A stretch of DNA of 13,585 bases, from assembly GCA_023434855.1 (NCBI GenBank), contig JAEYSJ010000094.1:1-13585 (forward strand), read 5' to 3'. Every line of letters starts with the position of its first letter. Positions within the stretch are counted from its first letter, which is position 1. A model generated the notes under the pieces. That model did no database searches, was not told the origin of the DNA, and was given only the letters and a program-made list of their open reading frames with translations. Shown one piece after another: positions 1-6,258 of this stretch. The position numbers were made by a program, and so were the translations under genes. The stretch is from Bacillota bacterium. GTDB taxonomy: Bacteria; Bacillota_C; Negativicutes; JAEYSJ01.

Positions 1-56
1 CTATCAAGCCATATTAGAAAAGCTCGATCGCGATCAGGATTTCTGGCTCTTGCCAT
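1..56 (-). CDS. terS: Phage terminase small subunit, N-terminal fragment
   Basis: An open minus-strand frame starts with ATG at 56-54 and runs off the left edge after 18 complete codons. The peptide, MARARNPDRDRAFLIWLD, matches the usual beginning of PBSX/SPP1-type terminase small subunits (MARARxPxRDxAxxxW), just before their helix-turn-helix DNA-binding segment. In the family, this protein recognises the packaging site and hands DNA to the large subunit. A GGAGGTG ribosome binding site lies 15 nt upstream of the ATG, a somewhat long spacing; an in-frame GTG four codons earlier is too close to it. The preceding gene ends only 21 bp away, so the two are probably co-transcribed. Identification rests on 18 residues and gene position. 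Confidence 0.7.
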   Translation of the reverse strand, partial: MARARNPDRDRAFLIWLD

Positions 57-77
57 ACTACATATCACCCACCTCCA

Positions 78-326
78 CTATAAGTCATCACGCTGGAGCT
101 CAATATCTAATTCAATCAGCTTTTTTAAATCATCGACGCTGTTAATTTCAATGGCGCCCCTTTGAAAGTCGCTAACCCATTTTGCAATCCCGGCCTGTAC
201 TATTTTGCGGTACTTTGCCTTTGAATCTGTAATTCCTTCGATAATTGCAGCTTGATGCTGTAAGAGTAAGCTTTCATGATTAGAAATAGAACATTTGTTC
301 GTTTTATTGATTGCCGACACCCCCAT
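78..326 (-). CDS. Small conserved phage protein upstream of terS, possibly 5'-truncated
   Basis: The frame ends with TAG at 80-78, immediately before the ribosome binding site of the terminase small subunit. The C-terminal 60 or so residues look like a real small helical phage protein (AGIAKWVSDFQRGAIEINSV, then a DLKKLIELDIELQ tail) of the kind often found just ahead of terS. No function can be named. The frame stays open to a GTG at 467, but the extra N-terminal residues cross a cluster of hairpins belonging to the divergent Nudix cassette and look non-coding. I chose the ATG at 326 (82 aa), although it has no recognisable ribosome binding site; a GTG at 320 is an alternative. The native 5' end may have been lost when the Nudix cassette inserted. 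Confidence 0.55.
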   Translation of the reverse strand: MGVSAINKTNKCSISNHESLLLQHQAAIIEGITDSKAKYRKIVQAGIAKWVSDFQRGAIEINSVDDLKKLIELDIELQRDDL

Positions 327-346
327 CCATGGGTTAAAATGGAAAT

Positions 347-440
347 GAGATAGTAGCCTCCATAATCTGTGGCCACAGTATTGCCTACTATCTCCCTCCG
401 GAGGTGTCCGGAATGGGGTGGACGTTAGCGCGTCCTCCCC
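347..440. repeat. Cluster of three adjacent dyads upstream of the Nudix gene
   Basis: Three inverted repeats follow one another. The first has perfect 10-bp arms GAGATAGTAG (347-356) and CTACTATCTC (385-394) enclosing the perfect palindrome CTGTGGCCACAG (367-378). The second is the palindrome CCTCCGGAGG (395-404). The third has arms GGGGTGGACG (415-424) and CGTCCTCCCC (431-440), 9 of 10 paired, around TTAGCG. None is followed by a T-tract, so they are not simple intrinsic terminators. They could be a structured RNA leader of the Nudix gene, protein-binding dyads, or the folded end of a mobile element. Confidence 0.6.
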
Positions 441-504
441 AGATTCTATTAACTGGCCTTTATTCACTGCAAGAGAAACTTTTAATGTTAGAGAGGTACT
501 TCAA

Positions 505-927
505 ATGCCAACCGTCAAATTTCACGGACTAAATGAAATCGATGATTCACTATTAGCTTACGCAGTTATCGTTAGCCAACATCAAGGCAAGTGGGTATAC
601 TGCAAGCATAAACAGCGTGCAACATGGGAAATCCCTGGCGGCAGAAGGGAATCTGGAGAGCAGATCTTAGAGACCGCAACCCGTGAACTTTACGAAGAAA
701 CAGGCGCTTCAAATTTTAAACTTACTCCAATTTGCGCCTATTCAGTTCTAAAAGATGCTGTAAGTTACGGCCTACTCTGCTTTGCGGATATTAAAGAGTT
801 AGGAAAGCTTCCAGAAAGTGAAATAGAATGTATTCAGCTTTTTGATGATGAACCAACTTCACTTACATATCCTGAAATTCAACCAAAACTAATGCAATAT
901 ATCCAGCATTACAAAATTACGCCATAG
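505..927 (+). CDS. Nudix hydrolase
   Basis: The 140-aa protein belongs to the Nudix family, whose members hydrolyse nucleoside diphosphates linked to another moiety, using Mg2+ bound by the Nudix helix. The complete box Gx5Ex7REUxEExGU is present at residues 46-68 (G46, E52, R60-E61, E64-E65, G67). The size is that of a single-domain MutT/ADP-ribose-pyrophosphatase-like enzyme; the substrate cannot be told. The ATG at 505 is preceded by AGAGAGG at 8 nt. The frame is open upstream to 418, but those residues are encoded by the hairpin cluster. The gene is opposite to the phage operon, and its stop region overlaps the 3' end of the convergent ParB-methyltransferase gene by 11 bp. It is AT-richer than its neighbours, so it is probably an inserted cargo gene. 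Confidence 0.9.
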   Translation: MPTVKFHGLNEIDDSLLAYAVIVSQHQGKWVYCKHKQRATWEIPGGRRESGEQILETATRELYEETGASNFKLTPICAYSVLKDAVSYGLLCFADIKELGKLPESEIECIQLFDDEPTSLTYPEIQPKLMQYIQHYKITP

Positions 928-2323
928 TCACAGCACCTTCTTTTGCCGGTTTATTAGAAACCGCAGCTTTCTGACCAGTAAACTCTTCCCACCTGCGAAT
1001 TATCACATCGCAATACACCGGATCCAGCTCCATAGAGAGGCACTTCCGCCCGGTCTGCTCGGCTGCCATCAACGTGCTTCCGGATCCACCGAAGAAGTCG
1101 GCCACAATATCGCCTGACCGAGTGGAGTTTTGTATCGCCCTGGCACAAAGCCCGATTGGCTTCATTGTCGGATGCTCACCATTGCGAACCGGCTTTTCAA
1201 ATCGCCAAACCGTGGACAAGCTATCATCCCCGGCTTGCAGCACTTCAAACGATGGCACACGCAAAGTCACAGTCTGAATACCGGCCGTAAATGTTAGCAG
1301 CGCCCCATCGTCATCTTCTCTGACGATAATGGGCGCTGCTTCTTCTATAACGGTCCCCTGTTTTCTGCCACCGAAAAACTTATGTGCTGCACCCGGCTTC
1401 CATCCGTACAGAATAGGCTCATGCTGCCATTGATAATCCTGCCGGCCAAGCACAAACTGATTCTTAGCCCATATCAGGCACTGCTTTAGTAGCCAACCGG
1501 TCTCCTGCAACGCACCCCGGAAGTTACTGCCCTCAGAGTCAGCATGGCAAACATAGATCGCCCCACCAGGCTCTGTCACGTCATACATTGAAGCAAAGGC
1601 ATCGTGCAGAAACTGGTTGAACTGGCTGGCCGACATATTATCATTCTTTATCGTCAACTTATCACCGGTACCGCCCTGGTAGTTCACATTGTATGGTGGA
1701 TCGGTGAATACCATTGCTGCCAGCTTTCCATCCATCAGCTTTTCTACATCACTGCGGACCGTAGCATCACCACACATGAGCCGGTGCCGGCCGAGCTGCC
1801 AAACATCACCCGGCTTGGTCATGAGCTCACTTATTTCTGAGGCTGCTGCAGCTGGATCAAAATTATCTTCACGAACCTCAGTAGTGTTGAAATCAGCTAT
1901 GAGATTGTCTATTTGCTTATCCGAGAAACCAGTTAAACTGACATCAAAATCACTGGTATTAAGCTCAGCCATTAAGCTGGCTAATAGTGAATCATCTATT
2001 TGAGACAATTCAGCAATCCGGTTATCGGCAATCAGATCAGCCCACTCCTCAGCTTCTGTGGCATATTCCTGCCGATCTACCGGCACACGGCTGACTCCTA
2101 ACAGTTGGGCCGCCAATAGCCGGCCATGTCCACGAACGATAAAACCAGAGCGTGTGCTTACCGTAATTGGTGCACGCCAGCCCTGGTTTTTGATTATCTT
2201 AGCTAGTAATTCAATTTGCTTATCAGAGTGTTGATTAGGATTACGTGGGTTGGGTACTAATGCTGTTATATCAACCAGTTCATCATGAGAGCAATGAACC
2301 GGAATATCCTTTTCTTGAGCCAT
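917..2323 (-). CDS. ParB-like nuclease domain fused to beta-class DNA amino-methyltransferase
   Basis: This is a 468-aa two-domain phage protein. Residues about 15-145 form a ParB/Srx-type N-terminal domain with the VRGHGRLLAAQ signature (63-73) and an ADNRIAELSQID helix. Residues about 170-450 form a DNA methyltransferase transferring a methyl group from S-adenosylmethionine to an exocyclic amino group. DPPY is at 208-211, HPTMKP at 384-389, and the cofactor loop FFGGSG at 410-415. The order DPPY, then target region, then FxGxG defines the beta class; DPPY favours N6-adenine as product. ATG at 2323 is preceded by GAGGTGAG with good spacing. In the family the ParB domain may help DNA contact. 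Likely role: modification of phage DNA, perhaps against restriction. It lies between the Cys-rich gene and terS in the late operon. Confidence 0.92.
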   Translation of the reverse strand: MAQEKDIPVHCSHDELVDITALVPNPRNPNQHSDKQIELLAKIIKNQGWRAPITVSTRSGFIVRGHGRLLAAQLLGVSRVPVDRQEYATEAEEWADLIADNRIAELSQIDDSLLASLMAELNTSDFDVSLTGFSDKQIDNLIADFNTTEVREDNFDPAAAASEISELMTKPGDVWQLGRHRLMCGDATVRSDVEKLMDGKLAAMVFTDPPYNVNYQGGTGDKLTIKNDNMSASQFNQFLHDAFASMYDVTEPGGAIYVCHADSEGSNFRGALQETGWLLKQCLIWAKNQFVLGRQDYQWQHEPILYGWKPGAAHKFFGGRKQGTVIEEAAPIIVREDDDGALLTFTAGIQTVTLRVPSFEVLQAGDDSLSTVWRFEKPVRNGEHPTMKPIGLCARAIQNSTRSGDIVADFFGGSGSTLMAAEQTGRKCLSMELDPVYCDVIIRRWEEFTGQKAAVSNKPAKEGAVTMA

Positions 2324-2332
2324 TAACTCACC

Positions 2333-2524
2333 TCATCTTGTCCTTGTCCGCATGTTCTGCAGACTACCGTTTTTTCTCTCCATTGGAGGCACTTGCAACT
2401 TCATGCCGCCAGCACTTGTGATATAGCCGTCGCATTTACCTTTGCCCCAATTTACTAAATTAGCTGTGCAGCCCTTGCTACTTTGGTTTAGGCAGTCTGA
2501 CCGACTGCAAATAATTACCGGCAT
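2333..2524 (-). CDS. Small Cys-rich (putative metal-binding) phage protein
   Basis: The 63-aa protein has four cysteines in its first half (residues 6, 11, 19 and 31; CSRSDC, KGCTANLVNW, KCDGYIT), a spacing that suggests a single bound zinc. It vaguely resembles DUF1540-type proteins but is not a confident match. The second half is basic and without predicted structure. ATG at 2524 sits 8 nt after a perfect AGGAGG; the GTG at 2533 overlaps that site and is rejected. The stop lies 9 bp before the start of the ParB-methyltransferase gene, so the two are translated from one message. Function unknown; a DNA- or RNA-binding accessory role is only a guess. Confidence 0.7.
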   Translation of the reverse strand: MPVIICSRSDCLNQSSKGCTANLVNWGKGKCDGYITSAGGMKLQVPPMERKNGSLQNMRTRTR

Positions 2525-2538
2525 GGCGATCACCTCCT

Positions 2539-2557
2539 GGATTTAGGCATGAAAAAA
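2539..2557. repeat. Cassette-junction direct repeat, copy 1
   Basis: GGATTTAGGCATGAAAAAA occurs identically here and at 3791-3809. Here it lies between the ribosome binding site of the Cys-rich gene and the terminator of the 361-aa gene; the A-run forms the terminator's T-tract on the minus strand. The two copies bracket the 361-aa cassette. Confidence 0.85.
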
Positions 2558-2575
2558 CCGCCCATAGGACGGTTT
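2552..2575 (-). terminator. Intrinsic terminator of the 361-aa gene
   Basis: On the minus strand AAACCG and CGGTTT pair around a 9-nt loop and are followed directly by six T. It lies 17 bp after the stop of the 361-aa gene and before the ribosome binding site of the Cys-rich gene, closing the cassette. Confidence 0.8.
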
Positions 2576-2592
2576 GATGTACTTAACATGAT

Positions 2593-3678
2593 CTATTCCG
2601 ATTTTTCAATTGTATTTAGCCTGGCCTTGGCTCTTCTATACAAGACAAATATAAACAAAACAACATCAACAACTAAAACTATTGGATAAAGAAAAACTCC
2701 ATAGTTGATGTGTGCCATCTGCCATGTACTCGAACTAAACTTTCCATTTAGGTCCATAATTACCTTAGCTTTTAAATCTGCTAATGAGGGAATATCCGAG
2801 GATATTTGAATAATAAATTTGTAATCTCCCTCTGGTAGGATGATATTATCAATTTTAACTGCTACGTAATCACGAGCTCCTGCAGATTGATTACGTGCAA
2901 TAATATTTTTCTTGCTAACAAGCCTATTATCAGGAAGAGAATAGATCTGTAATGATACAGGAATAGGTGTTCCTACATTTTCTCGACCTACCGCTCTTCC
3001 GCCTCCAATAGCATTAAATAGTTTTTCTGCCTCGTCACTCAGCTGGAAGCTAAAATAGTATCCTCCTTTTTCTTTTATCTGTATATCACATTGAGACCCA
3101 AACCGCCCATTTACATCAAATACTACTCTTGATGTTTTTATTATCTCACTTTTAGTTTCTTTTTCACCGTTACGCCATACACCACCTGCAATTTCTAATT
3201 GGCCTGTAACCGTCTTAGAAAATGGTAAACTTTCCAATGATTTAGTGGCTATCCTATAGCTTCCTGGTAATAAATCAATTGTAGTAAAAAGATTAGCTTC
3301 AATGCGTTCACCTAATGATACCCATCCCCCCTCACTAAGGTACGAAACCTTTTTATTGAAAATTAAATTCATATCAGGTAAAGAGTAAACATTTACTTCC
3401 AGCGGTATCGGCTTTATTGGTGGAGTATTGCCACCATTACCTATTAAATACGCGACTTGCCCTACCGTATCCGCATTTCTTTCAACATGAAATTCCAAGC
3501 TATAGGTTTCAGAAAAGGGTACGTTTACGCTTGTTTCTATAATCCCTGGTGGAGAAAAAGTGATAGGTGCATCAATCAACACTTTTGTATAATGATCTCG
3601 AAATGAAGGAAAAAACCATGTATACACAAGAAGGAAAAACAATACCCATTCCCAGATTGTAAACTTAAATCTTAGCAT
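2593..3678 (-). CDS. Doubly membrane-anchored protein with duplicated beta-rich (DUF5625-like) domains
   Basis: The 361-aa protein has a transmembrane helix at about 8-24, a large extracytoplasmic part, and a second helix at about 327-347 followed by a short basic tail. The outer part is an internal duplication: about 38-165 and about 188-312 each contain PIP(L/V)xxxxYSLPD (PIPLEVNVYSLPD and PIPVSLQIYSLPD) and later an LLPGSYRI / LPEGDYKF strand. The pattern recalls DUF5625 domains found in secreted lipoproteins; this is resemblance by eye. ATG at 3678 has GGAGA at 9 nt. The gene is AT-rich, has its own terminator (2552-2575) and a candidate promoter (3724-3765). Function unknown; its topology suits an envelope-modifying lysogenic conversion protein. 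Confidence 0.8.
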   Translation of the reverse strand: MLRFKFTIWEWVLFFLLVYTWFFPSFRDHYTKVLIDAPITFSPPGIIETSVNVPFSETYSLEFHVERNADTVGQVAYLIGNGGNTPPIKPIPLEVNVYSLPDMNLIFNKKVSYLSEGGWVSLGERIEANLFTTIDLLPGSYRIATKSLESLPFSKTVTGQLEIAGGVWRNGEKETKSEIIKTSRVVFDVNGRFGSQCDIQIKEKGGYYFSFQLSDEAEKLFNAIGGGRAVGRENVGTPIPVSLQIYSLPDNRLVSKKNIIARNQSAGARDYVAVKIDNIILPEGDYKFIIQISSDIPSLADLKAKVIMDLNGKFSSSTWQMAHINYGVFLYPIVLVVDVVLFIFVLYRRAKARLNTIEKSE

Positions 3679-3723
3679 GCTATTTTCTCCAAGTCGCTTT
3701 TATTTCGCATCAAATAAGTTTTC

Positions 3724-3765
3724 ATTATCTCAGCCATTCTCGAAATGGGAATAAAATCCTGCTAA
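3724..3765 (-). promoter_or_regulatory. Candidate promoter of the 361-aa gene with diverged intergenic module
   Basis: The minus strand carries an extended -10, TGA-GATAAT (3732-3724), about 45 bp upstream of the start codon. Just upstream at 3765-3737 is a diverged copy of the intergenic module seen at 5030-5059 and 6852-6881 (GCAGGA, then TTCCC, then TTTCGAGAA). No good -35 is present. The same layout is seen in front of the 163-aa gene. Confidence 0.5.
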
Positions 3766-3790
3766 TTTTGGGGAGATTGAATTCTCTCTG

Positions 3791-3809
3791 GGATTTAGGC
3801 ATGAAAAAA
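3791..3809. repeat. Cassette-junction direct repeat, copy 2
   Basis: This is the second identical copy of GGATTTAGGCATGAAAAAA (first at 2539-2557), again with its A-run serving as the T-tract of a minus-strand terminator. Sequence just beyond the repeat still faintly resembles the AGGAGG region beside copy 1 (AGAGAGAAT), suggesting this junction once stood next to the Cys-rich gene. Confidence 0.85.
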
Positions 3810-3824
3810 GAGCCCTTCGGCTCT
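3804..3824 (-). terminator. Intrinsic terminator of the 139-aa gene
   Basis: On the minus strand AGAGCC and GGCTCT form a 6-bp stem with a GAAG tetraloop, followed by a run of T. It lies about 40 bp after the stop of the 139-aa four-TM gene. Confidence 0.85.
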
Positions 3825-3866
3825 AAATTAGACTTATTTTTCAATCCTAAAAAATTCGCCTATGGA

Positions 3867-4286
3867 TTACTTATAATACCGCTCCCATACGAAAGGCCCT
3901 GTTAAACACATTAAAATTATTATACACACGATACACACTATAAGCTGAATATGCGTCGTTCTCCTTTTAATAGGGTCAAAGTCCGGTCGCATGCTTATTT
4001 GATAGCCTCCTACAAACAGGGTTAAAAAAAGCCCTAGTACCGCTGGTGCCGTTGCCATTCCAATATAATGCTCATATTCTGAATAAAGACCAGTACCATC
4101 AATAAAACTACTTGCTATTACAAGAATAGACGTAAACAGGCTAATAGTCCACGAGACTTTCCACATAAAAGGAACCGGAGGCGTATTCTTCCGTGGCCAA
4201 ATTGCATATTTTAATAATACAGCTATCCCTGCAAATCCCCAAACAAACCAAAAAAACCAAGGAAGCGAAGTTGTTAAATAATACAT
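3867..4286 (-). CDS. Four-TM hypothetical membrane protein
   Basis: The 139-aa protein is almost entirely membrane-embedded: hydrophobic helices at about 7-27, 44-63, 76-95 and 112-129, with a basic loop (RPDFDPIKRRT) before the last helix. I recognise no family or motif. ATG at 4286 follows TAGGGTG at 7 nt. The 5' region contains the palindrome TTGGAATTCCAA (4305-4316) and, further up, a 34-bp element also found just behind the ArpU gene. A strong terminator follows. Holins and superinfection-exclusion proteins are common among small phage membrane proteins, but four helices and position among cargo genes argue against a holin. Function unknown. Confidence 0.75.
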   Translation of the reverse strand: MYYLTTSLPWFFWFVWGFAGIAVLLKYAIWPRKNTPPVPFMWKVSWTISLFTSILVIASSFIDGTGLYSEYEHYIGMATAPAVLGLFLTLFVGGYQISMRPDFDPIKRRTTHIQLIVCIVCIIILMCLTGPFVWERYYK

Positions 4287-4377
4287 TATTACACCCTACT
4301 TATATTGGAATTCCAAAATTATTTCTTTTGTAGTGAAAATGCCGGCTCTTTAACAGAGTAGCTTCTACTTTTCACGC

Positions 4378-4411
4378 TATCATCTTAACACAGCTAAAGT
4401 CAAAAAAATGT
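4378..4411 (-). promoter_or_regulatory. 34-bp element with TTGACT box, copy 1 (upstream of 139-aa gene)
   Basis: This segment matches 7294-7327 at 30 of 34 positions. On the minus strand it reads T7, then GACTTTRGCTGTG, and ends with ATGATA. It contains a -35-like TTGACT but no convincing -10 at 16-18 bp, so if it is a promoter it may need an activator. It lies about 90 bp upstream of the start of the 139-aa gene. Confidence 0.5.
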
Positions 4412-4489
4412 AGTCATTTTATTTCCGTATAAATCGTGCATTCCTTTTGTTGAGCAAAGCTGCCACGCCACTAGTGATGCTTATTGTGA

Positions 4490-4981
4490 TCACTTAGACG
4501 GAGGTACTGACTGGTTCATTTTTACATATAAATTCGATCCATCAAGATCTTTAAACACTGAGTAGCTTACAAAGAATACCCCTTCATCTTTCTTAAAACT
4601 AATATATAATTTCTCATTTGGTTCTTTCTCCGTTGCCTTTATTAACTCTTCTTGGACAATAGTCCATCCATTTTTTTGTGCCTGTTCTAAATAAAAAGTG
4701 CGTACTTCACTAGAATTTTTATCAGTTGCATACTTCGCGTACATACTAATTAATTTAGTATGAGAACGAAAATAAGGGTTAATCATTGATATTTCCTTGG
4801 CACCAGGAAATAGTTCGATTCTGCTCCATTCATTTTTTAAATTTTTCGTAGGTTTCTCATTTGGATGCTCCTGAGGCGACGATGCCAGCCCACAAATGAC
4901 CATAAGTATAATTACGCCCCATATTGAAATCTTCAATATCGACTTAAAACATCCTGTTGACGAGTTGTTTTGAGACTGCAT
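4490..4981 (-). CDS. Membrane-anchored exported hypothetical protein
   Basis: The 163-aa protein has one N-terminal transmembrane or uncleaved signal helix at about 17-36 (ISIWGVIILMVICGLASS), a Pro/Asn-rich linker, and a soluble domain from about 50 to 158. The domain contains the pattern FYLEQAQKNGW (97-106 region), a turn seen in several unrelated-by-name lipoprotein families of roughly this size, with alternating helix and strand. Cys30 is not in a standard lipobox. ATG at 4981 is chosen because GAGGG stands 7 nt upstream; the longer frame to 5047 would begin within the promoter module. Candidate promoter: extended -10 TGTTATAAT at 5020-5012. No function can be assigned; it is probably displayed outside the cytoplasmic membrane. 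Confidence 0.75.
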   Translation of the reverse strand: MQSQNNSSTGCFKSILKISIWGVIILMVICGLASSPQEHPNEKPTKNLKNEWSRIELFPGAKEISMINPYFRSHTKLISMYAKYATDKNSSEVRTFYLEQAQKNGWTIVQEELIKATEKEPNEKLYISFKKDEGVFFVSYSVFKDLDGSNLYVKMNQSVPPSK

Positions 4982-5011
4982 GATTGTTCCCTCGCACATA
5001 TTAAAATAGGG

Positions 5012-5040
5012 ATTATAACAGTTTTCTCGTTCGACAAAAG
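5012..5040 (-). promoter_or_regulatory. Candidate promoter of the 163-aa gene with Spo0A-like box
   Basis: On the minus strand an extended -10, TGT-TATAAT (TATAAT at 5017-5012), is preceded at 17 bp by CTTTTG, which overlaps TTGTCGAA (5037-5030). That octamer equals the consensus 0A box bound by Spo0A in spore-forming Firmicutes, and a box overlapping -35 is the arrangement of Spo0A-activated promoters. Whether Spo0A binds here is inference. Confidence 0.55.
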
Positions 5041-5059
5041 GAAACAATTTCCTGCAATA
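5030..5059. repeat. Intergenic module, copy 1
   Basis: This 30-bp segment matches 6852-6881 at 29 of 30 positions. It contains TTCGACAA followed by a short inverted repeat AGGAAA-CAA-TTTCCT. More diverged relatives lie at 5820-5845 and 3737-3765. Each copy lies between the terminator of one cassette and the start codon of the next. Confidence 0.85.
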
Positions 5060-5064
5060 GCAAA

Positions 5065-5084
5065 GACCGCCGATAAGGGCGGTC
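5065..5084 (-). terminator. Hairpin terminator between cassettes
   Basis: A perfect 7-bp stem, GACCGCC / GGCGGTC, with a 6-nt loop. The minus strand has only TTT after it; the plus strand has CTTTT. It may act weakly in both directions and insulates the 163-aa gene. Confidence 0.6.
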
Positions 5085-5100
5085 CTTTTCTCTACTACAA

Positions 5101-5119
5101 GACCACCCTGCTGGCGGTC
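5101..5119 (-). terminator. Degenerate second hairpin, probable minus-strand terminator
   Basis: GACCACC / GGCGGTC pair fully only in minus-strand RNA (one G-U pair); in plus-strand RNA an A-C mismatch would remain. It resembles the hairpin at 6888-6907 in sequence, but lacks a good T-tract. Confidence 0.4.
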
Positions 5120-5361
5120 TCAGCCTCCTTAGCCTTTGTAAAGGTAATGCCCACCGATCACTAGGTAAGATTGAGTTGGCAAAACAACTTAGCGACATAC
5201 AAAGACAAACATTGGCTTGATTACACTGGGGTATGTGCCATCATCTCCTGACATAAGTTTAAAAACGGCATCCTCCGGACATATGCGTCCAGTAACGCCG
5301 TTAAAACTTGATCTATTTTGCTTACAAGTGGGCTAAAATTGACAGGACTCACAACTTAAGA
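5120..5361. other. Gene-poor stretch with a nested dyad and possible gene remnant
   Basis: No convincing gene lies here. At 5255-5309 there is a nested dyad: AAGTTT / AAACTT outside, AACGGC / GCCGTT in the middle (5264-5269, 5297-5302), GGAC / GTCC inside. On the minus strand two overlapping frames read like protein. One lacks a usable start and includes NGVTGRICPEDAVFKLMSGD with three cysteines. The other starts with GTG at about 5349 (42 codons) but has no ribosome binding site. I read this as remnant coding DNA or a structured element downstream of the TonB-domain gene. Confidence 0.35.
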
Positions 5362-5784
5362 TTAACCGTTATTTGGACTTTCATTAATCATTTCGCCTTG
5401 TTCAATTACATATTTCCCTTTAACAAAGCTTATTGGCAACTTAATTTTTGATGGAATCGATATATATTCTTGACGAGCCGGGGTAAATCTAAACTTTCTA
5501 ACTGATTCCATTACTGCATCATCAAGAGCGCTATCACCAGAACCATCAAGTATTTGCACATCTTTATCTACACGCCCTTCTATCGTGATAGGAACTAACA
5601 CTGTAAGCGATATAGTTTGATCTGAATACTTTTCCATAATGTTTTCCGGTACATTCATGTAAGCTATAAGGATTTTGGGGCTTAATTGAGCTGAAGCATC
5701 TATATATTCCTTAGCAAAAACCATTGTATGCATCCCTATAACTAAACAAATCAAAATAAAAACCGTCAATAATCGAAGTTTCAT
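5362..5784 (-). CDS. Exported stand-alone TonB C-terminal-domain protein
   Basis: The 140-aa protein has a signal peptide (about 1-24, ending VFA) and then little besides a TonB C-terminal domain at about 60-122. Its core, GRVDKDVQILDGSGDSALDD followed by AVMESVRKFRFTPAR and a KLPISF strand, is the family pattern (dGxVxxvxvxxSSGxxxLDxAaxxavxxwxFxPA). In TonB this domain contacts outer-membrane receptors in the periplasm. The usual Pro-rich linker and ExbB-contacting membrane anchor are missing. ATG at 5784 follows AAGGGA at about 11 nt; the GTG at 5793 is too close to it. The terminator of the upstream cassette lies close to its promoter region. It may be a receptor-binding decoy; its presence implies an outer membrane in the host. 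Confidence 0.85.
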   Translation of the reverse strand: MKLRLLTVFILICLVIGMHTMVFAKEYIDASAQLSPKILIAYMNVPENIMEKYSDQTISLTVLVPITIEGRVDKDVQILDGSGDSALDDAVMESVRKFRFTPARQEYISIPSKIKLPISFVKGKYVIEQGEMINESPNNG

Positions 5785-5819
5785 TGTAGTCACATCCCTT
5801 TTCTTAGAATGGCCATTAA

Positions 5820-5845
5820 TACGACAATTAGGGAAAACATTCCTG
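5820..5845. repeat. Intergenic module, diverged copy
   Basis: Seen in the minus direction, GCAGGAA, a TTTTCCC segment and TTGTCGTA occur in the same order as in the 30-bp modules at 5030 and 6852, but the inverted repeat is degraded and the octamer has changes. It lies about 40 bp upstream of the 140-aa TonB-domain gene. Confidence 0.45.
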
Positions 5846-5851
5846 CAAAAT

Positions 5852-5876
5852 AAAAAAACCGCTCCGTTGGCGGTCT
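5852..5876 (-). terminator. Intrinsic terminator of the 189-aa/98-aa gene pair
   Basis: On the minus strand ACCGC and GCGGT pair around CAACGGA and are followed by seven T. It starts 13 bp after the stop of the 98-aa gene and separates it from the TonB-domain gene. Confidence 0.85.
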
Positions 5877-5888
5877 TTCGCTATTTTA

Positions 5889-6185
5889 TCAGGTATTTCT
5901 AATCAGCTCACAAATTCGTCGGAACAAACGGTATAAGTATTGACTGCCCTTCAAAGTAATTGCCACTGGAATAAACACCAAAGCACCTAGGCCCAATGTT
6001 CTGCTTAAGTACCATGTAAAGATATCAACTTGAGTATACTTGCCATTATCAGAAACAAAGTATTCTCCCTCTTTAACGAAACCGCTTAAAGCATCTCCAC
6101 CAATGACTATGCTCATAATCATAAATAAGAGAAAGTTTGCAAATGCAATGTATACGATACGATCAATGATTTGAATTGGCTTCAT
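5889..6185 (-). CDS. Two-TM hypothetical membrane protein
   Basis: The 98-aa protein has hydrophobic helices at about 10-29 and 60-78, a short polar loop between them, and a basic C-terminal helix (YRLFRRICELIRNT). No family is recognised. ATG at 6185 is chosen because GAGGAA lies 7 nt upstream; the longer frame to 6209 reads through that site. It follows the 189-aa gene with no terminator between, so the pair probably forms one transcript ending at 5852-5876. Charge distribution suggests both ends in the cytoplasm. It might partner the 189-aa membrane protein; this is based on adjacency only. Confidence 0.7.
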   Translation of the reverse strand: MKPIQIIDRIVYIAFANFLLFMIMSIVIGGDALSGFVKEGEYFVSDNGKYTQVDIFTWYLSRTLGLGALVFIPVAITLKGSQYLYRLFRRICELIRNT

Positions 6186-6258
6186 TAGTTTTTCCTCAAA
6201 AAATTCCAACTACTTCTACATATGAGAAAGTACCGTGACCACGTAACTTTATTTTATT

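Noticed and set aside
367..440. Integron attC-like site (GTTAGCG within a dyad)
   Set aside because: The RYYYAAC/GTTRRRY core pair is not present at the ends and the dyads are not arranged as an attC stem.
300..504. Terminal structure of an IS200/IS605 element
   Set aside because: No transposase or characteristic target sequence is seen; the hairpins alone do not support it.
1689..2003. Plus-strand open frame of 104 codons
   Set aside because: It lies antisense inside the well-supported ParB-methyltransferase gene and encodes low-complexity Ser-rich sequence.
4885..4895. Lipoprotein signal at Cys30 of the 163-aa protein
   Set aside because: The residues before Cys (MVIC) do not fit a lipobox; a transmembrane anchor is the safer reading.
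5013..5198. Minus-strand open frame of 61 codons
   Set aside because: It crosses the terminator hairpins and the promoter module; composition is Arg/Leu/Ser-rich as expected of a chance frame.
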